From Bacillus sp. (in: firmicutes) (lineage in GTDB: Bacteria > Bacillota > Bacilli > Bacillales > Cytobacillaceae): 64,000 bases of DNA. The translations under genes were made by a program, and so were the position numbers. The notes beneath the pieces are model-generated. The model was not told the origin of the DNA. It made no database searches and was given only the letters and a program-made list of their open reading frames with translations. Location of the stretch: contig JAPSKD010000003.1 of assembly GCA_031177865.1 (NCBI GenBank), forward strand, positions 1 to 64,000. The letters are read 5' to 3'. Shown one piece after another: positions 8,272-18,564 of this stretch (positions are counted from its first letter, which is position 1; the number at the start of each line of letters is the position of its first letter).

Positions 8272-10905
8272 TTATTTCGCGTCAAACCATGTTGGGCCAT
8301 AGGAATAATCTACTTTTAATGGCACTTTTAATTCGAGGGCATTTTCCATAACATCAGGAACGAGTTTCTTGAGTGTTTCGATTTCTTCTTCTGGCGCTTC
8401 AAAGATCAGTTCATCGTGCACTTGAAGCAGCAGTCTAGTTTTTAACCCATAATCCTTTAGAGCTTCAGCCATATCAATCATCGCTTTTTTAATGATATCT
8501 GCAGCACTTCCCTGGATTGGGGTGTTCATTGCTGTTCTTTCAGCAAAACTTCTGATGTTAAAATTACGATGTGTAATCTCAGGTATATATCTTCTTCTTT
8601 GCAGAAGGGTGGTTACAAAACCTTTTTGTTTAGCTGAATGGATGATGTCGTCCATATAATCCTTCACCCCAGGATAGCTGGCAAGATAGCGGTCAATAAA
8701 CAGACCAGCTTCTTTTCGAGTAATTCCTAAGCTCTGTGAAAGACCATAGTCACTTATTCCATAAACTATACCAAAGTTAACCGCCTTTGCCTGCCTTCTC
8801 ATATTGGATGTTACCTCGTCTGCGTTAACGTGGAATACATCCATCGCTGTTTTTGTGTGAATATCGAGGTCATCCTTAAAGGCTTGAATCAGTTTCTCAT
8901 CACCAGCAATGTCTGCTAGAACTCTGAGCTCAATTTGCGAATAATCGGCCGCAAAAATCAGCCAGCCTGGTTCCGATGGTACAAAGGCTTGGCGAATTTT
9001 CCGGCCCTCTTCCAAACGGATCGGAATGTTCTGCAGATTCGGGTCAATGGAGCTTAATCGTCCCGTTGCGGTTAAAGTCTGTTGATATCGTGTATGAACT
9101 TTACCCGTTTTAGGATGAATGACCTTGAGCAATCCTTCAATATAAGTTGACTGGAGCTTTCCTAACTGCCTGTAATTGAGAATATGCTCTATGATTTCAT
9201 GGTCATTTGCTAATTTCTCCAAAACATCTGCTGACGTTGAATAGCCTGTTTTCGTTTTCTTTGAGGTTGGCAGGTTTAATTTTTCAAATAAAATCACACC
9301 TAATTGCTTAGTAGAATTAATATTGAACTTTTCACCAGCTAATTCATAAATCATTCCTTCTATTTCAATCAGCCTGTCATGAATTTCACTGCCCATCCTT
9401 TGTAGTCGTTCGCTATCCACCTTAATCCCGCAAGATTCCATATCAGCTAAAATGAGCGATAGCGGCATTTCAAGGTCAGTAAACAATTCATATTGTTCAT
9501 TTGTTTTTAACTCGTCTTCTAGTTTTTGTTTCAAATCAAACATGGCAAGACTTTTTCGAACAAGGTGCTCAGCTGTAAGGGTTGCTTCAGGTATTTTCCG
9601 TTTAGCACCTTTTCCATAAAACGACTCATCTGATTGGATATTTACCCCGTATTTTTTGGCAATCGTTGACATGTCATCGATGGTTTCAGAAGGATTAATA
9701 ATATAAGAAGCCATTAACGTATCGAAATTAACCCCTTTTAAATGAATATCATACCTTCTTAACGATACCTCGGAACGCTTTGCATCATAGACTGTTTTCT
9801 TTTTTGTTTCATCTTCAGCCCACTTTTTAAAGCTATCGGATTTAATGGCTAATTCAGTTGGTAAATAATAATATCCGTTTTCATTTACAAGCGAAAAACC
9901 AATGATATCGGCGTAATGATAATTATCATCTAGCATTTCAAGATAAAAGTAATTATCATCCGCAAATAGTTCATCTGTTATCACATCGGGTGTTTGAAAA
10001 TCGATTTCTTCAAGTTCAAGCTGCTCAGTGCCCGATGTGTCTCCACCTAATTTTTCTAATAAAGAATGAAAGCCAAGCTCTTTATAAAGTGCAACAAGTT
10101 TTTCTCTTTCAAATCCTTCATAAGCGACATTTTCTACGGATACTTCGACTGGTGCGTGTCTTTCAATGGTGGCAAGCTGCTTGCTCATTACTGCTTGATC
10201 CTTAAATTCTTCAAGCTTTTCTTTTAACTTACTTCCCGTTACTTGATCAACAGACTCTAGTAAATTTTCTAATGTTGAAAAATCCTTTAGCAGTTTAATC
10301 GCTGTTTTTTCACCGACTCCCGGTACACCTGGAATATTATCTGAAGGGTCACCCATTAGCCCCTTCATATCAATAATTTGCTCAGGCGTTAAACCATACT
10401 TCTCCATAACATGTTCTGGAGTATATTCCTCAATATCGGTAATTCCTTTACGAGTGATTCCAACGGTAGTATGTTCGGAGGAAAGCTGAGTTAAGTCTTT
10501 ATCTCCTGATATGACTTTGATTTCATAACCTTCTTTTTCAGCCGTTAATGACAGCGTTCCAATAATGTCATCTGCCTCATAATTCTCAAGCTCATATCGC
10601 TGGATACCATATGCGTCAAGAAGATCACGAATAAAAGGGAATTGTTCGGATAATTCAGGAGGTGTTTTCTGCCTTCCACCCTTATATTCACCAAAAGTAG
10701 CGTGACGAAATGTTGTCTTCCCCGCGTCAAATGCCACTAGTATATGCGTTGGCTTTTCGTCTTCTATAATCTTATTTAACATCATGGTAAAACCGTAAAC
10801 TGCATTTGTGTGTACGCCTTTATCGTTATTAAGTAGGGGCAGCGCAAAGAATGCACGGTAAGCGATACTATTCCCGTCTATTAATACTAACTTCTTCTTT
10901 TCCAT
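8272..10905 (-). CDS. polA: DNA polymerase I
   Basis: 877 aa; 5' nuclease N-terminus and family A polymerase motifs (DYSQIELRVLA, RRQAKAVNFGIVYG, QVHDELIFE). Confidence 0.98.
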   Translation of the reverse strand: MEKKKLVLIDGNSIAYRAFFALPLLNNDKGVHTNAVYGFTMMLNKIIEDEKPTHILVAFDAGKTTFRHATFGEYKGGRQKTPPELSEQFPFIRDLLDAYGIQRYELENYEADDIIGTLSLTAEKEGYEIKVISGDKDLTQLSSEHTTVGITRKGITDIEEYTPEHVMEKYGLTPEQIIDMKGLMGDPSDNIPGVPGVGEKTAIKLLKDFSTLENLLESVDQVTGSKLKEKLEEFKDQAVMSKQLATIERHAPVEVSVENVAYEGFEREKLVALYKELGFHSLLEKLGGDTSGTEQLELEEIDFQTPDVITDELFADDNYFYLEMLDDNYHYADIIGFSLVNENGYYYLPTELAIKSDSFKKWAEDETKKKTVYDAKRSEVSLRRYDIHLKGVNFDTLMASYIINPSETIDDMSTIAKKYGVNIQSDESFYGKGAKRKIPEATLTAEHLVRKSLAMFDLKQKLEDELKTNEQYELFTDLEMPLSLILADMESCGIKVDSERLQRMGSEIHDRLIEIEGMIYELAGEKFNINSTKQLGVILFEKLNLPTSKKTKTGYSTSADVLEKLANDHEIIEHILNYRQLGKLQSTYIEGLLKVIHPKTGKVHTRYQQTLTATGRLSSIDPNLQNIPIRLEEGRKIRQAFVPSEPGWLIFAADYSQIELRVLADIAGDEKLIQAFKDDLDIHTKTAMDVFHVNADEVTSNMRRQAKAVNFGIVYGISDYGLSQSLGITRKEAGLFIDRYLASYPGVKDYMDDIIHSAKQKGFVTTLLQRRRYIPEITHRNFNIRSFAERTAMNTPIQGSAADIIKKAMIDMAEALKDYGLKTRLLLQVHDELIFEAPEEEIETLKKLVPDVMENALELKVPLKVDYSYGPTWFDAK

Positions 10906-10923
10906 CCATTTACCCCTTTCAGG

Positions 10924-12687
10924 TTAATTCATATATTTATGTAGTTCGAGGATAAACTCACTGCCCTCGCCCAGGGTACTTCTCACCGAGATGTTTCCGT
11001 GATGTGCTTCAACTAAATGTTTTACGATTGCTAATCCTAGACCTGTCCCGCCAGAATCCCGGCTTCTTGCACGGTCAACCCGATAAAATCGTTCAAAAAT
11101 ACGCGGAATTTCTTCTTGTTTAATTCCTACGCCTGAGTCTTTTACATGGATTTTCACTGTTCTCACGTGATCGAACAGTGAAACTTGTACATATCCTCTT
11201 GGCGGGGTATATAAAATTGCATTGCTTATTAGATTAATAAATACCTGTTTTAAGCGATCATGGTCTCCTTGTATATATAATTCTTCCCTCTGAAACTCAA
11301 GTTCTAGACGAATATCTTTCGATTCTGCTTTTTTAGTAAGCATGGTGATTACTTCGTTTATTAATTCATAGAGGTCAAAGTCCTGGATGTTTAACTTAAA
11401 TTCCTGCTGCTCAATTTTCGAAAAATCAAGCAAATCTTGAATGAGCGATTGCATTCGCTCACTTTCTTTATTAATAATCGATAAAAATGCTTCAAGCGTG
11501 TCTTGGTTGTTCATCGCACCATCTAATAGCGTTTCAGAAAAACCTTTAATAGAGGTAACTGGCGTTTTCAATTCATGTGACACATTGGCAACAAAATCTT
11601 TTCTCATTACTTCCAGTTTTTTAAGCTCGGTAATATCATGGAAAACGAGTAAAACCCCTTTCCACACATTATTTATCCCAATAATCGGTATCCCATAAAC
11701 ATCAAAGTATTTTCTCTCGATCCCTAACGGGAGAAGGAGATGTTTACTGATTTTTTGTTCAGTCCTGAAAACATCTGCTATGATGTTGCAAATCTCCTCT
11801 TGCTCAATAACTTCATAATATAGTTTATTTAAGTAATTAGAGGAGTTCACATGAAAGATATCGATGTAGCCCTTATTGATTAGATTAACGAATCCACGGC
11901 TGTCCATTAGAAGTAGTCCTGCACCCATATTTTCAATTAGTGCACTTAAGCGATCTTGCTGAATTTCTTGAGCTTTACTCATTTCTTGAAGGTTTTGGGC
12001 TAGTACATTGATTGAAGTGCTCAACATACTCGTCTCATTTAATTTGTTACTTTCTATTCTAGCTCGGTAATTTCCTTTCGCCAGCTCGATGGCAACATTT
12101 GTTGCAGCTTCTATTGGCTTGGTATATCTAGTAGTTATTCTGTAACCAAGATAAATAAAAACAATAAACACCATAAGTAAGCTAATTGAAAGAATCCACC
12201 AAATTTGCCCGTACGCTTGTTTCAGTTCACTCGTTTTAGTAAAAATGAACAAATAACCTTCATTTGCATTTGCTTTTAAAATTGGTTTCCAGGAATAGTG
12301 TAAATCGTATTCCTCACGTTCAACAAGCTTCGTCTGATTTTTTTGCTTTTCCTTTAAGACCTCATTAATAATTTCTTTTATCCCTTTTATATTAGAAGGA
12401 CTCATTTCGACGCTGTCAAAAAGTATCTTCCCTTTGGTATCTGTGATGGCAAGTCTCACATTAAGGATATTGCTTATTTCCATTATTTTTTGTTGATTAA
12501 ATGAATTCACTCCGCCGTTATTTTCAATATGCAAGCTTAGAAGTTTACTCTCTTTATCTAAACGTTCATTATATGTATCAAGGTAATAGCCTTTAAAAAG
12601 TTGTCCAAGTAATATTTCAAGTCCAATTAATCCAATTATAAGTAAAGAAATTAGTGCAAGAAGAAGCTTTGTTCGGAATTTGTTCAT
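10924..12687 (-). CDS. phoR: Phosphate regulon sensor histidine kinase PhoR
   Basis: HAMP/PAS/HisKA (FVANVSHELKTPVTSIKGFSETLLDGA) and HATPase; next to phoP. Confidence 0.92.
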   Translation of the reverse strand: MNKFRTKLLLALISLLIIGLIGLEILLGQLFKGYYLDTYNERLDKESKLLSLHIENNGGVNSFNQQKIMEISNILNVRLAITDTKGKILFDSVEMSPSNIKGIKEIINEVLKEKQKNQTKLVEREEYDLHYSWKPILKANANEGYLFIFTKTSELKQAYGQIWWILSISLLMVFIVFIYLGYRITTRYTKPIEAATNVAIELAKGNYRARIESNKLNETSMLSTSINVLAQNLQEMSKAQEIQQDRLSALIENMGAGLLLMDSRGFVNLINKGYIDIFHVNSSNYLNKLYYEVIEQEEICNIIADVFRTEQKISKHLLLPLGIERKYFDVYGIPIIGINNVWKGVLLVFHDITELKKLEVMRKDFVANVSHELKTPVTSIKGFSETLLDGAMNNQDTLEAFLSIINKESERMQSLIQDLLDFSKIEQQEFKLNIQDFDLYELINEVITMLTKKAESKDIRLELEFQREELYIQGDHDRLKQVFINLISNAILYTPPRGYVQVSLFDHVRTVKIHVKDSGVGIKQEEIPRIFERFYRVDRARSRDSGGTGLGLAIVKHLVEAHHGNISVRSTLGEGSEFILELHKYMN

Positions 12688-13400
12688 TGACCTTTCGGCT
12701 CCTCAAGCTTATACCCTAGTCCACGGACGGTTTTGATATAAGCCGGTTTCTTCGTATCCTCTTCAATTTTTTCTCTCAGGTGTGAAATGTGAACATCCAC
12801 AATACGAGTATCGCCAGCAAATTCATAATTCCATACAGCACTTAATAATTGGTCACGAGTTAAAACGCGATTTTTATTCTGAGCCAAATAATGAAGTAAT
12901 TCGTATTCCTTTAGGGTCAGTTCCAATTGTTGATTTTTAAAATAGGCTTCATATTTCTCTGGGATAATTTGAAGGTTTCCAATAACTATGTCAGAACTTT
13001 CCTGTGGGTCCGACTCACTACTGTTGGATTGTATTTGAATTCTTCTTAAAATTGCTTTTACCCGTGCTACCACTTCTCTTGGGCTAAATGGCTTAATCAT
13101 ATAATCATCCGCACCCAGCTCTAGCCCCAATATTTTATCAAACTCATCGTCTTTCGCTGTTAACATAAGGATTGGTGTCATAATTTTTTGCTGCCGAAGC
13201 TGCTTACATACTTCAATCCCATCCATCTTCGGAAGCATAAGATCTAAAACAATAATATCAGGTGCCATACTTTCAGCTAATTGTTTTCCCATTAAGCCAT
13301 CCATTGCCGTTGTTACTTCAAAACCGGCTTGTTCCAAATTATATTGAAGCAAAGTTACAATTGATTGTTCATCGTCTACAACTAGTACCTTGTTTTTCAT
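12684..13400 (-). CDS. phoP: Response regulator PhoP
   Basis: Receiver plus OmpR-type wHTH; 4-nt overlap with phoR. Confidence 0.93.
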   Translation of the reverse strand: MKNKVLVVDDEQSIVTLLQYNLEQAGFEVTTAMDGLMGKQLAESMAPDIIVLDLMLPKMDGIEVCKQLRQQKIMTPILMLTAKDDEFDKILGLELGADDYMIKPFSPREVVARVKAILRRIQIQSNSSESDPQESSDIVIGNLQIIPEKYEAYFKNQQLELTLKEYELLHYLAQNKNRVLTRDQLLSAVWNYEFAGDTRIVDVHISHLREKIEEDTKKPAYIKTVRGLGYKLEEPKGQ

Positions 13401-13486
13401 AAAAACCTCCGAGTTTTTTATCTATTTTGTCACCTTCCTCCATTATAATATACAATTAAAAAGAATTCCCACTATCGACCTTGAGA

Positions 13487-13518
13487 CAAAAAAAAGGAAT
13501 GTGAAATACATTCCTTTA
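13487..13518 (-). terminator. Terminator downstream of MaoC-like gene
   Basis: AAAGGAATGTatttcACATTCCTTTTTTTT on the minus strand. Confidence 0.7.
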
Positions 13519-13524
13519 AAGATA

Positions 13525-14001
13525 TTAAAAATTATCTAACACATTGGCATCCATTCGTCCTAAACGATGAGGAGGACAGACTTTCAGTTTCCCATTAATC
13601 ACTACTTCGTCTTTTTCGTTTGTTCCAACAACTGTCATCATCACTGTGTGATCATCATGATTTACTTCGACAACCTCTAACAACAACTGGACCGTTGCAT
13701 AATGGTAAACAGGCTTAGGAAATTGGATATCTTGATTTAAAACATGGCTTCCTGGCCCAGGTAAATACTTTGAAACAGCCGAGGTAATCATGCCCGTCAG
13801 CATAATACTTGGAACAATCGGTTTTTTATAAGGTGTTTGGGATGCGTAATCATGCTGAATAAAGAGTGGATTCGCATCATCAGTTAACCCTAAATATAGA
13901 AGAATATCCTTATCTTCGACTTTTTCGGTTAACGACAGTTTTTCTCCGACTGACATTTCTTTAATTTCTCTGCCTAACTTTCTCTTTTTTCCTAAAAGCA
14001 T
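13525..14001 (-). CDS. MaoC/FabZ-like hotdog dehydratase family protein
   Basis: GEKLSLTEKVEDKDILLYLGLTDDANPLFIQHDYA...KKPIVPSIMLTGMITSAVSKYLPGPGSHVLNQDIQFPKPV. Confidence 0.8.
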   Translation of the reverse strand: MLLGKKRKLGREIKEMSVGEKLSLTEKVEDKDILLYLGLTDDANPLFIQHDYASQTPYKKPIVPSIMLTGMITSAVSKYLPGPGSHVLNQDIQFPKPVYHYATVQLLLEVVEVNHDDHTVMMTVVGTNEKDEVVINGKLKVCPPHRLGRMDANVLDNF

Positions 14002-14015
14002 TTAGTCACACCCTT

Positions 14016-14030
14016 TTGTAAACGGTTTCA
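14016..14030 (-). promoter_or_regulatory. Predicted cre (CcpA) site upstream of the MaoC-like gene
   Basis: TTGTAAACGGTTTCA matches WTGNAANCGNWNNCW at all positions. Confidence 0.65.
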
Positions 14031-14039
14031 TTTGTAGTA

Positions 14040-14075
14040 GAAAAAATTCGGGGAATATGTTTCCCCGAATCTTTT
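14040..14075 (-). terminator. Terminator of mdh
   Basis: ATTCGGGGAA-tatg-TTCCCCGAAT stem with T-run on the minus strand. Confidence 0.8.
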
Positions 14076-14078
14076 CAG

Positions 14079-15017
14079 TTACACTAATACTTTCATTACA
14101 CTTTGAACGGACTCAACTGATTTGTCTAAGGCCGCTTTTTCTTCAGGAGTTAGGTCAAGCTCAATAACCTTCTCAATTCCGTTTGCACCGAGGATTGTTG
14201 GTACTCCAAGATAAATACCCTCATATCCAAATTCTCCTTCAAGATAAGCAATGGAAGGAAGAACGCGGCGCTGGTCTTTTAAGATCGCTTCGCACATTTC
14301 CACAAGTGATGCTGCTGGAGCATAATAAGCACTGCCGTTACCTAAAAGGTTAACGATTTCGCCGCCACCTTTTCTAGTGCGCTCAACAATCGCTTCTAAA
14401 CGCTCTTTAGGAATTAATGTTTCTAATGGAATACCACCAGCGTAGGAATAACGAACAAGTGGTACCATGTCATCACCATGACCACCTAAAACAAAACCGG
14501 TAATATCTTTAACAGAAAGATTTAATTCCTGAGCAACAAATGTACGGAAACGAGCTGTATCTAGTACACCAGATTGGCCAATGACACGGTTTTTAGGGAA
14601 TCCTGATTCTTTAAATACAGTATACGTCATTGCATCAACTGGATTTGTTAATACAAGGATCGTACAGTTTGGAGAATACTTTACGATTTCCTGTGTAACA
14701 CTTTTCATTACCTTTTGGTTTGTTTGTACTAAATCATCACGACTCATTCCAGGCTTACGAGCTATACCAGCAGTAATTACAACGATGTCAGAGTCACGAG
14801 TATCTTCGTAATTGGATGTACCAGTAATGTTTGAATCAAATCCTTGAACTGGACTTGCTTCAAGCATATCTAATGCCTTTCCTTTTGTAGGGTTTTCCAT
14901 TTGAGGGATATCAACTAGAACGACATCACCTAATTCTTTTTGTGCAAGTAAGAATGCAGTTGTAGCCCCAGTGAATCCTCCGCCGATTACAGAAACCTTT
15001 TTACGTTTCAATGACAT
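14079..15017 (-). CDS. mdh: Malate dehydrogenase
   Basis: [53 protein letters not shown]. Confidence 0.97.
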   Translation of the reverse strand: MSLKRKKVSVIGGGFTGATTAFLLAQKELGDVVLVDIPQMENPTKGKALDMLEASPVQGFDSNITGTSNYEDTRDSDIVVITAGIARKPGMSRDDLVQTNQKVMKSVTQEIVKYSPNCTILVLTNPVDAMTYTVFKESGFPKNRVIGQSGVLDTARFRTFVAQELNLSVKDITGFVLGGHGDDMVPLVRYSYAGGIPLETLIPKERLEAIVERTRKGGGEIVNLLGNGSAYYAPAASLVEMCEAILKDQRRVLPSIAYLEGEFGYEGIYLGVPTILGANGIEKVIELDLTPEEKAALDKSVESVQSVMKVLV

Positions 15018-15128
15018 TATGAACTCTCCCCTTTGAAAGTCTTAAATTCCTTATTCGAAGGGGCTGTTCGAAAACAGCCCTACTCGCGCTTATACAGCTT
15101 CAGCGGGAAAGCACTGAAGCCGTATTAA

Positions 15129-16397
15129 TTATTCCATGTTCTTAATTAATTCATCACCAAATTCAGATGTTTTAACTTCTGTTGCTCCATCCATTAATCG
15201 AGCAAAGTCATATGTTACTACTTTAGAAGCAATTGTTTTTTCTACTGATTTAATGACCATTTTAGCTGCTTCATTCCAGCCTAAGTGCTCAAGTAATAAA
15301 ACACCTGAAAGGATAACGGATGAAGGATTCACTTTATCAAGACCAGCATATTTAGGTGCTGTTCCGTGTGTAGCTTCAAAGATTGCATGGCCAGTTTCAT
15401 AATTGATGTTTGCTCCTGGGGCAATACCAATTCCGCCAACTTGCGCTGCAAGAGCGTCAGAAATATAGTCACCGTTTAAGTTCATTGTTGCAACAACATC
15501 AAACTCACGTGGACGAGTAAGGATTTGCTGTAAGAAGATATCCGCAATCGCATCTTTTACGATGATTTTGCCAGCTGCTTCTGCATCAGCTTGAGCTTGG
15601 TTTGCTGCTTCAGTACCTTGCTCAGCTTTAATACGGTCATATTGAGCCCAAGTAAATACTTTATCGCCGAATTCTTTTTCAGCAAGCTCATAACCCCAGT
15701 TTTTGAATGCACCTTCAGTAAATTTCATGATATTACCTTTGTGCACGAGTGTTAATGATTTACGGCCTTCTTTAATTGCGTAATTAAGGGCAGCACGTAC
15801 TAGGCGTGTAGTTCCTTCTTCAGAAATAGGCTTAATTCCGATACCAGAAGTCTCTGGGAATCTGATTTTGTTTACACCCATTTCAGTTTTTAAGAAATTG
15901 ATTAGTTTATTAACAGCTTCTGAGCCTTTTTCATACTCAATTCCTGCATAAATATCTTCAGTATTTTCACGGAAGATCACCATATCCGTATCTTGCGGAC
16001 GCTTTACAGGAGAAGGAACACCTTCAAACCATCTTACTGGACGCAAGCATACAAATAAATCTAACTCTTGACGAAGCGCAACGTTGAGTGAACGGATACC
16101 GCCGCCAACAGGAGTTGTAAGTGGACCTTTGATCGCAATCAAATATTCATTGATTACATCAAGAGTTTCTTGTGGAAGCCATTCACCAGTTTGGTTAAAA
16201 GCTTTTTCTCCAGCTAGAACTTCTTTCCATTCGATTTTACGCTCTCCTTTATATGCTTTTTCTACCGCTGCATTTAAAACTCTCTCGGAAGCTGCCCAGA
16301 TATCAGGTCCGATACCGTCACCTTCAATAAATGGGATAATTGGATTGTTTGGTACATTTAATACTCCGTTTGTTACCGTGATTTTTTCGCCTTGCAT
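15129..16397 (-). CDS. icd: Isocitrate dehydrogenase (NADP)
   Basis: 422 aa; [52 protein letters not shown]. Confidence 0.97.
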   Translation of the reverse strand: MQGEKITVTNGVLNVPNNPIIPFIEGDGIGPDIWAASERVLNAAVEKAYKGERKIEWKEVLAGEKAFNQTGEWLPQETLDVINEYLIAIKGPLTTPVGGGIRSLNVALRQELDLFVCLRPVRWFEGVPSPVKRPQDTDMVIFRENTEDIYAGIEYEKGSEAVNKLINFLKTEMGVNKIRFPETSGIGIKPISEEGTTRLVRAALNYAIKEGRKSLTLVHKGNIMKFTEGAFKNWGYELAEKEFGDKVFTWAQYDRIKAEQGTEAANQAQADAEAAGKIIVKDAIADIFLQQILTRPREFDVVATMNLNGDYISDALAAQVGGIGIAPGANINYETGHAIFEATHGTAPKYAGLDKVNPSSVILSGVLLLEHLGWNEAAKMVIKSVEKTIASKVVTYDFARLMDGATEVKTSEFGDELIKNME

Positions 16398-16532
16398 AGT
16401 TGTTCTCCCTCCTAGGTATGTATCAATGGTAATAATCAGTTAAAGAGATTGCGTCCAAGGTTAAAGATTTAACTCTTTAACCTTTTCCCACAATCCTATT
16501 AGAACAATTTTTTTGAAAAAAGTAAATATTTA

Positions 16533-17651
16533 TTAACCTCTTTGATTAATTGGTACATATGTCTGCATGCCAGGACCTGTATATTCAGCACGTGGACGAA
16601 TTAACCGATTGTTATCATATTGTTCTAGAATGTGAGCAAGCCATCCTGAAACCCTGCTTACTGCAAAGATTGGTGTAAATAAATCATGGTCAATGCCTAA
16701 GCTGTGGTACATGGAGGCTGAGTAGAAATCAACGTTTGGCGGTAGTTTCTTTTCTCCAGTAACGATGCTTTCAATTTTCTCAGACATTTCATACCAGTGC
16801 GGCTCGCCTGTCAGCTCCGTTAATTTTTTGGACATAGCTCTTAAATGCTTGGCACGCGGATCCCCTGAGCGATATACGCGGTGTCCAAATCCCATGATTT
16901 TTTCTTTCTTCTCAAGTTTTCCACGAACATATGGCTCTACATTCTCAATTGTACCAATTTCTTTAAGCATTTTCATTACAGCTTCATTTGCACCGCCGTG
17001 CAATGGTCCTTTAAGGGCACCGATTGCAGCAGTGACACCAGAGTAAACATCTGATAAAGTAGCTACACAAACTCTAGCAGTAAATGTTGATGCATTAAGT
17101 TCATGGTCAGCATGTAATACAAGAGCTTTGTCCATAGCTTTAACTGCGATTTCATCAGGCTCATTCCCAGTCAACATGTATAGGAAATTAGCTGCAAAGC
17201 TTAAATCAGTTCTTGGTGCAATTGGTTCAAGTCCTTTTCGAACACGTGCAAAAGTTGTCACAATCGCAGGCATTTTTGCTTGAAGACGAATCGCCTTTTG
17301 ATAGTTTGACTCTGGATTCATAGAGTCGGCATCTTCGTCATAAAGACCTAGTAAGGAAACTGCGGAACGCAGTGCAGCCATAGGATGAACTTTTTCAATA
17401 GGATACATCTTAAAATGCTCAATTACTTCTGGTGGAAGTGCTGCATTTTCTGATAGCTGTTTTTTTAATTCTGCTAATTCAGGCTCAGTTGGTAATCTGC
17501 GGTGCCACAATAAATAAATTACTTCTTCAAAGCTTGCATTCTCAGCTAAGTCATCAATGTCATACCCAACATACGTTAACGTATCATCAATAATTGAGCT
17601 GATGGAAGAAGTTGTTGCCACTACCCCTTCAAGACCTCGAGTTACTGTCAT
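16533..17651 (-). CDS. citZ: Citrate synthase
   Basis: 372 aa; LKGPLHGGANEAVMKML, GFGHRVYRSGDPRA; citZ-icd-mdh order. Confidence 0.97.
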   Translation of the reverse strand: MTVTRGLEGVVATTSSISSIIDDTLTYVGYDIDDLAENASFEEVIYLLWHRRLPTEPELAELKKQLSENAALPPEVIEHFKMYPIEKVHPMAALRSAVSLLGLYDEDADSMNPESNYQKAIRLQAKMPAIVTTFARVRKGLEPIAPRTDLSFAANFLYMLTGNEPDEIAVKAMDKALVLHADHELNASTFTARVCVATLSDVYSGVTAAIGALKGPLHGGANEAVMKMLKEIGTIENVEPYVRGKLEKKEKIMGFGHRVYRSGDPRAKHLRAMSKKLTELTGEPHWYEMSEKIESIVTGEKKLPPNVDFYSASMYHSLGIDHDLFTPIFAVSRVSGWLAHILEQYDNNRLIRPRAEYTGPGMQTYVPINQRG

Positions 17652-17908
17652 AGAAAATCTCTCCTTCTCATTCTAATTTCCCCATTACCCGCCATTTGTT
17701 AAAAGAAGTATTTTTATCAGCTGAAACTGTTGTTACAGCTATGTTGAAAGAAAATCTTCATTTCAAATATGAATGACTAGCGCCCTTTTTAAACAAATAT
17801 CTAGATTGAGCGCTTGCTCGGGAAAAATCCGACAAGCGGAATAACCTTTATTTAATAAAAAAGTTATTTTACAAGTAATCTAGCATATTTATGTGAATTA
17901 TGTAAAAA

Positions 17909-17923
17909 AGGATGCGCTTTCAA
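17909..17923 (-). promoter_or_regulatory. Predicted cre (CcpA) site upstream of citZ
   Basis: Minus-strand TTGAAAGCGCATCCT matches WTGNAANCGNWNNCW at all positions. Confidence 0.6.
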
Positions 17924-18004
17924 GTCCTATTATAAACAATTATCAGATTTTTGTGAATGAAAAGGGGCTGAAAAGTTTAAAAAAAATATTATTTTACAAA
18001 ATAG

Positions 18005-18508
18005 CTAACTAAAAAAATCAATCATTTTCATAGCTGTATACGCTATTCCTGCGCCAATAAGAGGGCCTACAGCCACACCTTTGAAAATGGATACGGATAG
18101 AATGGTCCCTAAAACAAGTGCGGTTGTAATATGCGGATCATTTTGTAATAGAGATACTCCACCCTTCGCTAATAAGGCAACCGCCATACCTGAAATAAGT
18201 GCTACCCAAGCAAGCGGTGATTTAAAGGCACTAGTCAAATCTTTAAAACCAATTTCACCCGAGGCAATTGGAGCTAATACTGCTATCGTGATTACCGTAA
18301 CTCCCCAATTAATCCCTTTACTCTGTATAAATGTAAAGGATTTTGTTTCAAGTCCGCTTAATTTTAATAGTAATAAAACCACAATTGCAATCAATAATGA
18401 GTTATTTTTTGCGATAATTCCTATGACTAAAAGCAGTAATAAGAACAATAATGGCTGATTAAACATCAATTTCATCCTTCCTTTTCTTCTTACAATATGG
18501 AAAATCAT
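18005..18508 (-). CDS. ytwI: DUF441 family membrane protein (YtwI-like)
   Basis: Four-TM protein; divergent from ytvI-like gene as in B. subtilis. Confidence 0.8.
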   Translation of the reverse strand: MIFHIVRRKGRMKLMFNQPLLFLLLLLVIGIIAKNNSLLIAIVVLLLLKLSGLETKSFTFIQSKGINWGVTVITIAVLAPIASGEIGFKDLTSAFKSPLAWVALISGMAVALLAKGGVSLLQNDPHITTALVLGTILSVSIFKGVAVGPLIGAGIAYTAMKMIDFFS

Positions 18509-18564
18509 GCAGTTTTGTACAAAAAATGTTAAACTAGTACTACCTAAATGACCGCTAAGGAGGC

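Noticed and set aside
10545-10730. Internal alternate-frame ORF in polA, and many other short ORFs antisense to core genes
   Set aside because: They overlap well-supported conserved genes in another frame, as expected from codon bias
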